DNA of 35,992 bases from Candidatus Woesebacteria bacterium GW2011_GWB1_33_38 (lineage in GTDB: Bacteria > Patescibacteriota > Microgenomatia > UBA8517), in the NCBI GenBank assembly GCA_000990005.1, contig LBPF01000007.1, forward strand, positions 1 to 35,992, written 5' to 3'. The first letter of the stretch is position 1; each line of letters starts with the position of its first letter. Below, one piece after another: positions 17,425 through 26,083 of this stretch. The position numbers were made by a program, and so were the translations under genes. Below the pieces are notes generated by a model. The model had not been told where the DNA came from, ran no database searches, and was given only the letters and a program-made list of their open reading frames with translations.

Positions 17425-17469
17425 AAAGTTTCGTTAAAAAATACTGTCTAGTGGTATAATTTGACTACA

Positions 17470-18327
17470 ATGTCTGCAGAAAAGATTTCTTTACTAACCT
17501 ATGCTGAGTCTCCCAATCTTGCTGATGGTGAAAAATTGTTGCCAACTGCTTTTGAAAAAAGTGGTTTAGTTGCTGAACCTACTCCATGGGATGGCGATGT
17601 AAATTGGGAAGATTATTCAACAATAATATTAAGAGCCTGTTGGAATTATCACCTCAAACGTGACGATTTTCTCTCGTGGCTTGAAAGTCAAGAAGCTACA
17701 GGTAAAAAAATATTGAACCCATTAAATGTGGTTAAATGGAACACAGATAAACATTACTTGTTGGATTTAGAAAGTAGAGGTGTAAATATAATTCCTACAC
17801 AAATACTAGAACCTTCTGACAAGCAAAGCTTAGTTTCAGTTCTTGAGACTAGAAATTGGAAAACTGGAGTTGTTAAACCTGTAGTAGGAGCATCTGCCTA
17901 TAAAGTTCAGAGGTTTGATTTGGCAAGTGCGTCAAGCGTAGAGAAACAGCTGCAAAGAAATGAACCTTTATTAGTCCAGAGATTTTGCCCAGAGATAAAT
18001 GAAGTTGGGGAATACTCCTTGATGTTTTTTGGTGGTGTGTTTAGTCATGCTGTTTTGAAAAAACCAAAGAGTGACGATTTTCGCACTCAACCTCATTTTG
18101 GTGGTTCGGAATGGTTAGTCGAAGCAGATGGTAAAATTATAGAACAGACATCTTCAATATTAGCCAAAATTGATAGTCCACTTCTTTACGCACAGGTTGA
18201 TGGTGTCGTAGTGAATGGAGCCTTTCAACTTATGGAGCTAGAACTAGTCGAACCATATTTGTTCTTAGACTTAGTTCCTAAGGCCCCACAAGATTTTGTC
18301 AAGGCATATAAGAAATTAACTGATTGA
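17470..18327 (+). CDS. ATP-grasp domain ligase (RimK/DcsG/glutathione-synthetase-like)
   Basis: 'NTDKHYLLDLESRGVNIIPT', 'GVVKPVVGASAYKVQRF', 'GEYSLMFFGGVFSHAVLKKPK', 'LMELELVEPYLFLDL'; ATG 17470 preferred because 17455-17460 is a -10 box. Confidence 0.8.
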   Translation: MSAEKISLLTYAESPNLADGEKLLPTAFEKSGLVAEPTPWDGDVNWEDYSTIILRACWNYHLKRDDFLSWLESQEATGKKILNPLNVVKWNTDKHYLLDLESRGVNIIPTQILEPSDKQSLVSVLETRNWKTGVVKPVVGASAYKVQRFDLASASSVEKQLQRNEPLLVQRFCPEINEVGEYSLMFFGGVFSHAVLKKPKSDDFRTQPHFGGSEWLVEADGKIIEQTSSILAKIDSPLLYAQVDGVVVNGAFQLMELELVEPYLFLDLVPKAPQDFVKAYKKLTD

Positions 18328-18358
18328 CTAGAGTTTTTAAAGTGCTATATTTCAAATT

Positions 18359-19306
18359 ATGAAAATTGTCGTTTTTAACCCACAAAGTGATTTTTCTAAT
18401 GAATTACAGAAAAAGCTTTCTACTTTAGGGACCGTTGTTTATACAAAAGATAGGGGAGAATTACCAATTACTAAACTTCTAGATTTAGCAAAAGGAGCTG
18501 ATATTATAGCTTGTGATCCTGATCCACTTGGTGGTTTTGAAAAAGGTAAAGAAGTCTTAACTAAAATCATGGAATCTTTATCAAATTTGAAAGGAGTTTG
18601 TCTCTCGACAGGATCGTTCGATTGGGTTGATCTAGAATATACCAAGAAAAGAAAACTTCCTGTTAGTAATATTCCTGGATATTCAACAGAGTCTGTTGCT
18701 GAGCATACGATTGCTTATTTGCTCGGAGCTATGAAGAGGATATTTATTTCTGACAGGAGAACTGCAAAGGGTAAGTATGTATTACAGCAAGGCCTTGAAT
18801 TAAAAGGCAAGACCTTGGGAATAATTGGGTTAGGCAGTATTGGAAGGGCAACTGCATTACTAGCGAAAAAACTTGGAATGAAGGTAATTGCCTACAACAG
18901 AACAAAAAAGACAATGAAAGGTGTAAAAATAGTAACTTTAAATCAACTTCTCAAAGAATCCGATGCGATTTCATTCCATACCACTCGTAAAGACACGAAG
19001 CAAAACATGATAGGTAAAATTGAATTTTCTAAGATGAAAAAAGGTGTGTTTATAATTAATACCACACCAGATCTTCAATTAATAAATGAAAAAGCTATGA
19101 CGGATGCTTTAAAATCAGGTCAGGTTGATACTTATATTTATGAACGTAGCGATTTATCTGATGCTCCATTCAAAAATTTAGAAAATGCGATTGGATTTCA
19201 TTTCTTTGGATGGTACACTAAAGAAGCTTTGGAAAATTTGTATAATATTTGGGTTGATAACATAGTTGCACTTGCAAAAGGAAAGCCTCAAAACAGAGTT
19301 GTATAA
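18359..19306 (+). CDS. D-isomer-specific 2-hydroxyacid dehydrogenase-like protein with atypical catalytic motif
   Basis: 'GKTLGIIGLGSIGRATALLAKKLGMKVIAYNRT'; usual 'NxARG' reads INTTPD. Confidence 0.82.
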   Translation: MKIVVFNPQSDFSNELQKKLSTLGTVVYTKDRGELPITKLLDLAKGADIIACDPDPLGGFEKGKEVLTKIMESLSNLKGVCLSTGSFDWVDLEYTKKRKLPVSNIPGYSTESVAEHTIAYLLGAMKRIFISDRRTAKGKYVLQQGLELKGKTLGIIGLGSIGRATALLAKKLGMKVIAYNRTKKTMKGVKIVTLNQLLKESDAISFHTTRKDTKQNMIGKIEFSKMKKGVFIINTTPDLQLINEKAMTDALKSGQVDTYIYERSDLSDAPFKNLENAIGFHFFGWYTKEALENLYNIWVDNIVALAKGKPQNRVV

Positions 19307-19312
19307 TCATCA

Positions 19313-19900
19313 ATGTACGATTTTAAAAATATATTAGGTATCATAGCAACAATTCTTGTATTTTTGGGATATGTTCCATATGTACGCGATATTATTAATG
19401 GAAAAACAAAACCTCATATTTATAGTTGGTTTATATGGGGTTTTGTTACTCTTTTAGCTTTTGCTCTTCAATTGAGTGATAAAGCTGGTAGTGGTGCTTT
19501 TGTGACATTGGCGGCGGCCATAATGTGTTTTGTTGTCATATTTTTTGGGTTTAAGTACAAAGCCAAAGTAAAAATAGTCAAGACTGACACTATTTTTTTA
19601 ATACTTGCAATAATCTCACTTGGACTTTGGATAATTGCTAAACAACCAGTATTGTCAATACTTTTGACTGTTATGGTTGATTTATTGGGATTTGCACCTA
19701 CAATTAGAAAATCTTGGAATAATCCATTTTCTGAAACACTTTCTTTTTATTATTTGAATTCAATACGTTTTGGATTAGCTATTATTGCCTTACAAAAATA
19801 CTCACTGTTAACAGCCTTGTATCCAATTACATGGCTTATGGCAAATACACTTTTTGCCTTAATGCTAATAATCAGACGGAAGAAATTGGGTAATTTTTGA
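19313..19900 (+). CDS. Multi-pass membrane protein, PQ-loop/SemiSWEET-like
   Basis: 'IATILVFLGYVPYVRDIINGKTKPHIYSWFIWGF' and repeat 'LLGFAPTIRKSWNNPFSETLSFYYLNSIRF'. Confidence 0.6.
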   Translation: MYDFKNILGIIATILVFLGYVPYVRDIINGKTKPHIYSWFIWGFVTLLAFALQLSDKAGSGAFVTLAAAIMCFVVIFFGFKYKAKVKIVKTDTIFLILAIISLGLWIIAKQPVLSILLTVMVDLLGFAPTIRKSWNNPFSETLSFYYLNSIRFGLAIIALQKYSLLTALYPITWLMANTLFALMLIIRRKKLGNF

Positions 19901-19912
19901 TATACTTCAGAT

Positions 19913-20005
19913 GTGAAAGTTTCTGTTTGTGTAACTACATTTTTAAAAAAATATGACACTTGGGAAGACATCACAAATGTTTATTTAAAATTGTGGAAAA
20001 AATAA
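19913..20005 (+). pseudogene. Chimeric remnant: GT2 5' end fused in frame to GT4 3' end
   Basis: GTG start, VKVSVCVTT (24 nt identical to 23985-24008) + FLKKYDTWEDITNVYLKLWKK* (19946-20005, 50/60 nt identical to 15575-15634). Confidence 0.85.
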
Positions 20006-20017
20006 ATAATATTCCTC

Positions 20018-20047
20018 TTGACATTAGACTAAATAGTCGGGTAATAT
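20018..20047 (+). promoter_or_regulatory. lexA promoter with candidate LexA operator in the spacer
   Basis: TTGACA (20018-20023), 18-nt spacer, TAATAT (20042-20047); inverted repeat GACTA-AA-TAGTC at 20027-20038. Confidence 0.7.
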
Positions 20048-20053
20048 AGATTT

Positions 20054-20680
20054 ATGCTAGCCTTTTTAACCAAAAGACAAAAAGATTTACTCCAAATAAT
20101 TTATTCGCATATCAAAAATGAGGGTTATCCTCCAACATTTGAAGAAATGAGAAATTCTTTGAAGGTTTCATCCAATCAATCTGTAATTGATTTACTTACT
20201 AAACTTGAAAATAAAAAGGTAATAGTTAGAAATGAATCTTCAGCTCGAGGGCTAGTAATTCTTCCTTATGGTTATGAAATTTTAAGAGAAAAACCTTTAA
20301 CTCCATTTTTAGGAGTATCTCATGCAGGATCTCCGATTGATACTATATCAATTCAAGGTGAATGGCAAGAAATATCAAGTGAATTAACAAAACTTGTAAA
20401 TGAAGTTTTTATTTTAAAAGTCAGTGGAGATTCAATGATTAATGCGGGAATAGATGATGGAGATAAAGTTTTGGTCCAAGAACAAAAAGAATATGTTTCG
20501 GGTGATATTGTTTTAGCTGATGTTAACGGTGAATCAACAATTAAAAGATTTATGTCTGATGATAAACCGCCCTATCTTTATCTAAAACCGGAAAACCCAG
20601 CTTATTCAAATATTACCTTTACAAGTGGAGTTGAACTTAAAGGTAAAGTAGTATCAATTATTAAAAATGCCGACAATTAA
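20054..20680 (+). CDS. lexA: LexA-family repressor (S24 autopeptidase)
   Basis: N-terminal wHTH 'LTKRQKDLLQIIYSHIKNEGYPPTFEEM', cleavage site 'SHAGSPI', Ser 'VSGDSMINAGIDDGD', Lys 'STIKRF'. Confidence 0.92.
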   Translation: MLAFLTKRQKDLLQIIYSHIKNEGYPPTFEEMRNSLKVSSNQSVIDLLTKLENKKVIVRNESSARGLVILPYGYEILREKPLTPFLGVSHAGSPIDTISIQGEWQEISSELTKLVNEVFILKVSGDSMINAGIDDGDKVLVQEQKEYVSGDIVLADVNGESTIKRFMSDDKPPYLYLKPENPAYSNITFTSGVELKGKVVSIIKNADN

Positions 20681-22616
20681 ACCTAATAAAGCAAACGAAA
20701 TTATTGATAAAATTTTTAAAGATCCTTCACTTAGATTTGGTCTGAAAGAGTTTGAGGGAATGATCTTTGAAGAAATACTATATATTTCGAAAGGAGATGA
20801 AAATAGATATTTTGTCAAAGATTTAAAATCAGGAAATAACAAATTTGTCTTTGACGAATCTACACAGAATGGAAAACCAGAAGAAATAGTTAGACAACTT
20901 TGGTTATATAAACTAAACAAACACTATAAATATCAACTAGATAGGATAGATACTGAAAAGAGCATTCACTTTGGAAGAGAAATTCACGCAAAGGCAGCGG
21001 ACATTATTATTTATAAAGAGGATAAAGTGACACCATACATTATTATTGAGGTTAAAAGTCCAACAGAAGAAAAAGGTATTGATCAACTAAAAAGTTATTT
21101 AAATGCTGAAGGGTGTGAAATAGGTGTTTGGTCAAACGGTATCGATCGCGTAATTCTATATAGAAACTATCCGAATAATTTTGAAGATACACTTTCTGAA
21201 ATTCCTACTTCTAATAAAACCATTGACGATTTACTGTCAGAAAAGAGAACATTAGCCGATACAAATCCTAAAGCAGATTTAAAAAGAATAATTGAAATTA
21301 CTGAAGAACTAGTTTTAGCTAATGCAGGAGTTGATGTTTTCAATGAAACCTTCAAATTAATTTATGCAAAACTATACGATGAACAAGAAGCTGAAAATCG
21401 AGAAGATCAAGAAGTATTTTTTAGAAAATATAAAGATCCCCAGAAAACATTTTCCTCAATAAATTCACTTTTTAGAAATGCAATTCATAAATGGCCGGGG
21501 ATTTTTTTTGATCAGGAAGTAATACGGCTTACGCCAGAACATTTGAATGTTGTGGTTGGAGAGATGGAAAAAGTGCGCCTTTTTGGATCAGATTTATCAA
21601 TAATAGACGAGGCTTTTGAATATTTAATTCCTGAGGTCGCCAAAAGTAAAAAAGGTCAATACTTTACTCCTCGCCATGTAATTAATATGGCTATTAAAAT
21701 ACTAAACCCTAAACAAAGCGAATATGTTTTAGATCCCGCTGCGGGATCTGGTGGTTTTTTGGTTTCTACTATGGCTTGGGTTATGGATCAATATTTAAAA
21801 AATAACAAATTAAGACAAGAATACGCAAAAGAATATTTGTATGGAATCGATTTCGCTGATGAAACAGCAAAAGTATCAAGAGCCTTAATGCTTATAGCGG
21901 GAGATGGCCGTTCACATCTTTTTAAGTTAAATTCTCTAGATGCCCGAGAATGGCAAGGCGAAGACGAAGATAAACTTCATGCGAGGTTAGAACTTAAGAA
22001 AAGGCTTGTAAAATATAAAGACTACTCAGAGGAGGAATCTAATCAAAAAACTTTTAAAAACTTTGATTTTGACATAGTTTTAACAAACCCACCATTTGCC
22101 GGAGAACTTAAAGATCCCGGATTATTAAGACAGTATGAGTTTGGAAAGAAAAATGGAGAACTTATTAGAAAAATTGAAAGACATATTCTTTTTATTGAAC
22201 GAAATCTGCAATTTGTAAAACCTGGAGGAAGACTTGCAATAGTTCTTCCGCAAGGTGTTTTAAATAATACAAATATGAAATATGTTAGGGAATGGTTATT
22301 TGATAAAGCTAGAATATTGGCGGTTGTTGGATTACATGTTAATACTTTTAAACCTCATACTGGGACAAAAACATCGATTCTTTTTCTTCAAAAATGGAAT
22401 AATGATAAAGAACTTTTAAAAGACTACCCAATTTTTATGGCAGTATCTAAAAGAAGTGGAAAAGACAATGGTGGTGAATATATTTATAAAAAGGGTGAAA
22501 ATGGCAAACCAGTTTTTGATTTTCGAGGCAAAAAAGTAATGGATCATGACTTAGACGAAATCGCAGACAAGTTTATTGAATTTGCAAAAAAAGAAGGGTT
22601 TGAGTTTTGGAAATAA
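20667..22616 (+). CDS. Fused HsdR_N-type PD-(D/E)XK nuclease + N6-adenine methylase (BcgI-A/type IIG-like)
   Basis: 'AADIIIYKEDKVTPYIIIEVKSPTEE' nuclease motif; 'YVLDPAAGSGGFLV' and 'FDIVLTNPPFAGEL' methylase motifs. Confidence 0.87.
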   Translation: MPTIKPNKANEIIDKIFKDPSLRFGLKEFEGMIFEEILYISKGDENRYFVKDLKSGNNKFVFDESTQNGKPEEIVRQLWLYKLNKHYKYQLDRIDTEKSIHFGREIHAKAADIIIYKEDKVTPYIIIEVKSPTEEKGIDQLKSYLNAEGCEIGVWSNGIDRVILYRNYPNNFEDTLSEIPTSNKTIDDLLSEKRTLADTNPKADLKRIIEITEELVLANAGVDVFNETFKLIYAKLYDEQEAENREDQEVFFRKYKDPQKTFSSINSLFRNAIHKWPGIFFDQEVIRLTPEHLNVVVGEMEKVRLFGSDLSIIDEAFEYLIPEVAKSKKGQYFTPRHVINMAIKILNPKQSEYVLDPAAGSGGFLVSTMAWVMDQYLKNNKLRQEYAKEYLYGIDFADETAKVSRALMLIAGDGRSHLFKLNSLDAREWQGEDEDKLHARLELKKRLVKYKDYSEEESNQKTFKNFDFDIVLTNPPFAGELKDPGLLRQYEFGKKNGELIRKIERHILFIERNLQFVKPGGRLAIVLPQGVLNNTNMKYVREWLFDKARILAVVGLHVNTFKPHTGTKTSILFLQKWNNDKELLKDYPIFMAVSKRSGKDNGGEYIYKKGENGKPVFDFRGKKVMDHDLDEIADKFIEFAKKEGFEFWK

Positions 22617-22625
22617 ATTTTGTCT

Positions 22626-23966
22626 ATGACTTTTTCAATCGTCCAAAAATCTCAACTTGAAGGTGCAGACCGCATTGACCCCGAATACTATCAGCCAGAA
22701 TATATAAGATCTAAGGATGTCCTTTTTGCCCACAACCTGAAATATTTATCAGACCTTTGCAAAGTAACCGACGGAAATCATATGAGCATAAGTAATAATT
22801 TTACAAACACAGGAGTTAGATATCTCCGAGGTAAAGATTTACAAGACTTTTTTATTTCAGATAGCGACCCAATTTTTATTCCAGAGGGTGAGTATGTAAA
22901 ACTTAAAAGATCATATATTTACCAAAATGATGTATTGGTATCCATAGTGGGAACGGTAGGTCTTGTAAGTGTTGTTCCTGATAAATTTGAAAAAATTACA
23001 GGGAGTTGTAAAATTGCGATCCTTCATACAAAAACAATTCAACCAAATTTTTTAGCAGCCTTTTTAACATCAAAATATGGACAATTCCAATTAAAAAGAA
23101 AAACCGCTGGGGCAGTACAGATGGGAATAATTCTTCAGGATTTGTCAAATGTCTTAATTCCAGATTTTTCTGAGTCTGCTCAAGAAAAAATAGCTTTAAT
23201 TGTTAAAAGTTCTTACGAAACAGGAGAGAGTAGTAAAAACCTGTATGAACAGGCAGAAAGTTTACTGTTGGAAGAACTAGGATTGAAAGATTTTATAGTT
23301 CCTAATGATTTAAGTTACATTGTAAATTATTCAGATGCGGAAAAAGTTGATAGAGTTGATGCGGATTATTTTCAGCCAAAATATGATTATTTAATAAATA
23401 AACTAGGAAACAAGAAAAGACTGTCTGAATTCGCAACCAAGATAAACCCATCTATTAGAATTGAACCAAATAAAGAATATAACTATATTGAAATAAGTGA
23501 TGTAAATGTTGGATCAGGAGAAGTCATTTTCAATAGAATTACCGGAAAAGAGCTTCCAGCAAATGCAAAAGTTAAGATATCTGGCGGTGAATTGATTATC
23601 TCTAAAGTTCGTCCAACTAGAGGTGCTATTGCAATTATTCCTGGTGAATTTAATCAAGATTTTGTAGCCAGTGGGGCCTTCTCTACTTTTATTATCAATT
23701 CGCCCTCAAGGGAATATTTACAAGTAGTGTTGAGGTCATTTATTGGAAAATTGCAGATGGAAAGACCAACTACGGGAACATCATATCCAACAATTACTGA
23801 TGAGGATGTTGAAAATATATTGATTCCCAACTTAAAAATTGAAATCCAGCAAAAAATTTCTAATTTGGTTAAAAAATCACACGAAGCACGAAAAAAGTCA
23901 AAAGAATTGCTTGAGGAAGCAAAAAGGAAAGTTGAAGAAATGATTGAAGCAAATATTACTAAATAA
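22626..23966 (+). CDS. hsdS: Type I-like restriction specificity subunit (HsdS), two target-recognition domains
   Basis: Two repeats 'DRIDPEYYQPEY...' and 'DRVDADYFQPKYDYL...', 'TGTSYPTITDEDVENILIPNL'; possible TTG start at 22620. Confidence 0.88.
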   Translation: MTFSIVQKSQLEGADRIDPEYYQPEYIRSKDVLFAHNLKYLSDLCKVTDGNHMSISNNFTNTGVRYLRGKDLQDFFISDSDPIFIPEGEYVKLKRSYIYQNDVLVSIVGTVGLVSVVPDKFEKITGSCKIAILHTKTIQPNFLAAFLTSKYGQFQLKRKTAGAVQMGIILQDLSNVLIPDFSESAQEKIALIVKSSYETGESSKNLYEQAESLLLEELGLKDFIVPNDLSYIVNYSDAEKVDRVDADYFQPKYDYLINKLGNKKRLSEFATKINPSIRIEPNKEYNYIEISDVNVGSGEVIFNRITGKELPANAKVKISGGELIISKVRPTRGAIAIIPGEFNQDFVASGAFSTFIINSPSREYLQVVLRSFIGKLQMERPTTGTSYPTITDEDVENILIPNLKIEIQQKISNLVKKSHEARKKSKELLEEAKRKVEEMIEANITK

Positions 23967-24878
23967 ATGACTTCTAAAAAGGTAAAAGTTTCTGTTTGTG
24001 TAACTACAAAAAATGAGAGTGAAGAAACAATTAAAAAACTTCTTGATGCTTTAAATCATCAATCTCTAAAACCCGACGAAATTATAATTATAGACGCTAA
24101 AGATTACAATAATTGCTCAAGATCTGAGGGAAGAAATTTGGCGATTAAAAAGGCCAGAAATGAAATTATTGTTATAACTGACGCAGGATGTGTGCCAAGG
24201 AAAGATTGGCTCAAGAATTTAACCGTCCACCTCGGGGGAGCCAAGGCTCACCCCCTAGGAGTACTTGCTGATGTTGTTGCGGGAGGTTACAAAATGATTG
24301 CCAAAAATTCTTTTCAAAAAGCGATGAGATTTTACTTGGGCGTCTCGCCAAGGAAATTCGACAAGAATTTCATGCCTAGTGCAAGATCAATGGCTTTTAC
24401 TAAAACAATCTGGAAAAAGGCAGGTGGGTTCCCTGAAAAATTAAGTGGGGCAGCTGAGGACACGCTTTTTAATGTAAATTTAATTAAAGCTGGGGCAAAA
24501 TTTGTCACAGCAAAAAATGCAGTTGTAGAGTGGGGGATGCCGACAACAATTTTTAATTTTTTCGTCAAAGACGGGTTCTTTTTCTTAATTTTTAATTACG
24601 CCGTCGGCGACGGGCAAGCGGGTATCTGGTGGCACCCTGTAAAACGTTTTCAGTCGCACAATATTAAGATACTAAGTATTTATCCTCGATACATAATTGG
24701 ACTTTTGTTATTAGTTTTAAGTTTTAAGTTTTCTGTTTTTGCTTTATTACTTTATATCTTAATTACTTTATATCTTTTATATTCATACAAAAAAGCTGGG
24801 ATTTATGGCCCGATTTTACAACTTGTTTCAGATATCGCTGTTATGACAGGCTTCATCCGAGGTATAATGTGGAAATGA
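23967..24878 (+). CDS. Glycosyltransferase family 2
   Basis: 'VSVCVTTKNESEETIKKLLDAL', 'PDEIIIIDA', 'VITDAGCVPRKDWL', 'AAEDTLFNVNLI'. Confidence 0.87.
   Translation: MTSKKVKVSVCVTTKNESEETIKKLLDALNHQSLKPDEIIIIDAKDYNNCSRSEGRNLAIKKARNEIIVITDAGCVPRKDWLKNLTVHLGGAKAHPLGVLADVVAGGYKMIAKNSFQKAMRFYLGVSPRKFDKNFMPSARSMAFTKTIWKKAGGFPEKLSGAAEDTLFNVNLIKAGAKFVTAKNAVVEWGMPTTIFNFFVKDGFFFLIFNYAVGDGQAGIWWHPVKRFQSHNIKILSIYPRYIIGLLLLVLSFKFSVFALLLYILITLYLLYSYKKAGIYGPILQLVSDIAVMTGFIRGIMWK
24230..24259. repeat. GC-rich hairpin within the GT2 gene
   Basis: CCTcGGGGGAGCC-AA-GGCTcaCCCCCtAGG. Confidence 0.6.
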
Positions 24879-26083
24879 ATCTTAAATCAAGTTTAATTTG
24901 GACGGGGAGCCTCCGTGCTGTTACAAGGAGTTTATTAATACTTAAAACCTTGATACTTGCCAGAATTTTAACTCCTGCACAATTTGGAATTTTTGGTATT
25001 GCCTCACTTGCTTTAGGATTTTTAGAAACCGTAACCGAAACAGGTGTGAACGTAATTTTAATTCAAGAGAAAAAAAATATTAGTCACTATATTAATACTG
25101 GTTGGGTTGTTTCAATTGTTAGAGGTTTTTTAATTTCCTTAATTATTATTGGAATATCTCCGCTTATAACAATTTTTTTTGATTCGTCAGAATCTCTTTT
25201 TTCACTCCGTTTAATTTCTTTAATACCAATAATTCGAGGTTTTATTAATCCTGCTGTAGTTAGTTATCAGAAAAATTTAAAATTTAATAGCGAGTTTAAA
25301 TTTAGAGGCTCTTTAGTTTTTTTTGAGGTTTTAACAACAGTTTTATTTGGACTTGTTCTTCGTAGTGAGATCGCTTTTGTACTAGGAATGATTGTTGCTT
25401 CTTTACTTGAAGTTGTACTTTCCTTTGCAACAATCTCTCTTCGTCCTAAATTAGAATTCAATTTTAAGAAACTTAAAATTTTAATGTTCCTTGGTAAATG
25501 GATAACTTTCGCAAAAATCTTTGATTATTTATTTTCCCATGGGGATGATATTGTGGTAGGTAAACTCTTAGGTGTTTATCCCTTGGGAATTTATCAACAA
25601 GCATATAAAATATCAACACTTCCAATAACTGAAATTTCTGAAACTTTTCAAAAAGTTACTTTTCCTCTTTATTCTAAAATGGTTACTCAAAATATTTCTG
25701 TTAAAAGAATTTATTTTAAGACGATAATTACAACTTCTTTAATAGTTATTCCATTTGGAATTATTTTGTATTTATTTCCAAAAGAAATAGTTATATTACT
25801 TTTAGGTAAAAATTGGCTAGAGGTTATTCCTGTTTTACAGGTCTTGGCAATTTTTGGTGTGATTAAGACTATTGCTAATAGTTCATTTCCGCTTTTACTG
25901 GCATTTAAAAGACAGGATTTAGTAATGGCCTTGACGTTAATTGGGATATTAGGTCTGGGATTTACCATTTATCCTTTAGTTAGTATTTATGGTTTGGTAG
26001 GGGTGGGAATATCAACAATAATTGGAAGTCTTGTCATGATTCCACCTGCGTTTTACTGGATAAATAGATATATTAATGATTAA
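24869..26083 (+). CDS. Oligosaccharide flippase (Wzx/MATE-like)
   Basis: 'LILARILTPAQFGIFGIASLALGFLE', 'GDDIVVGKLLGVYPLGIYQQAYKI'. Confidence 0.88.
   Translation: MEMNLKSSLIWTGSLRAVTRSLLILKTLILARILTPAQFGIFGIASLALGFLETVTETGVNVILIQEKKNISHYINTGWVVSIVRGFLISLIIIGISPLITIFFDSSESLFSLRLISLIPIIRGFINPAVVSYQKNLKFNSEFKFRGSLVFFEVLTTVLFGLVLRSEIAFVLGMIVASLLEVVLSFATISLRPKLEFNFKKLKILMFLGKWITFAKIFDYLFSHGDDIVVGKLLGVYPLGIYQQAYKISTLPITEISETFQKVTFPLYSKMVTQNISVKRIYFKTIITTSLIVIPFGIILYLFPKEIVILLLGKNWLEVIPVLQVLAIFGVIKTIANSSFPLLLAFKRQDLVMALTLIGILGLGFTIYPLVSIYGLVGVGISTIIGSLVMIPPAFYWINRYIND

Noticed and set aside
17461-17469. TTG start of the ATP-grasp ORF given by the ORF track
   Set aside because: It directly abuts the TATAAT box at 17455-17460 and would be upstream of or at the TSS; ATG 17470 is preferred.
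24602-24616. Hairpin GCCGTCGGCGACGGGC in the GT2 gene as another insertion
   Set aside because: It encodes YAVGDGQAG, which looks like a native conserved motif; kept only as a GC-rich patch.
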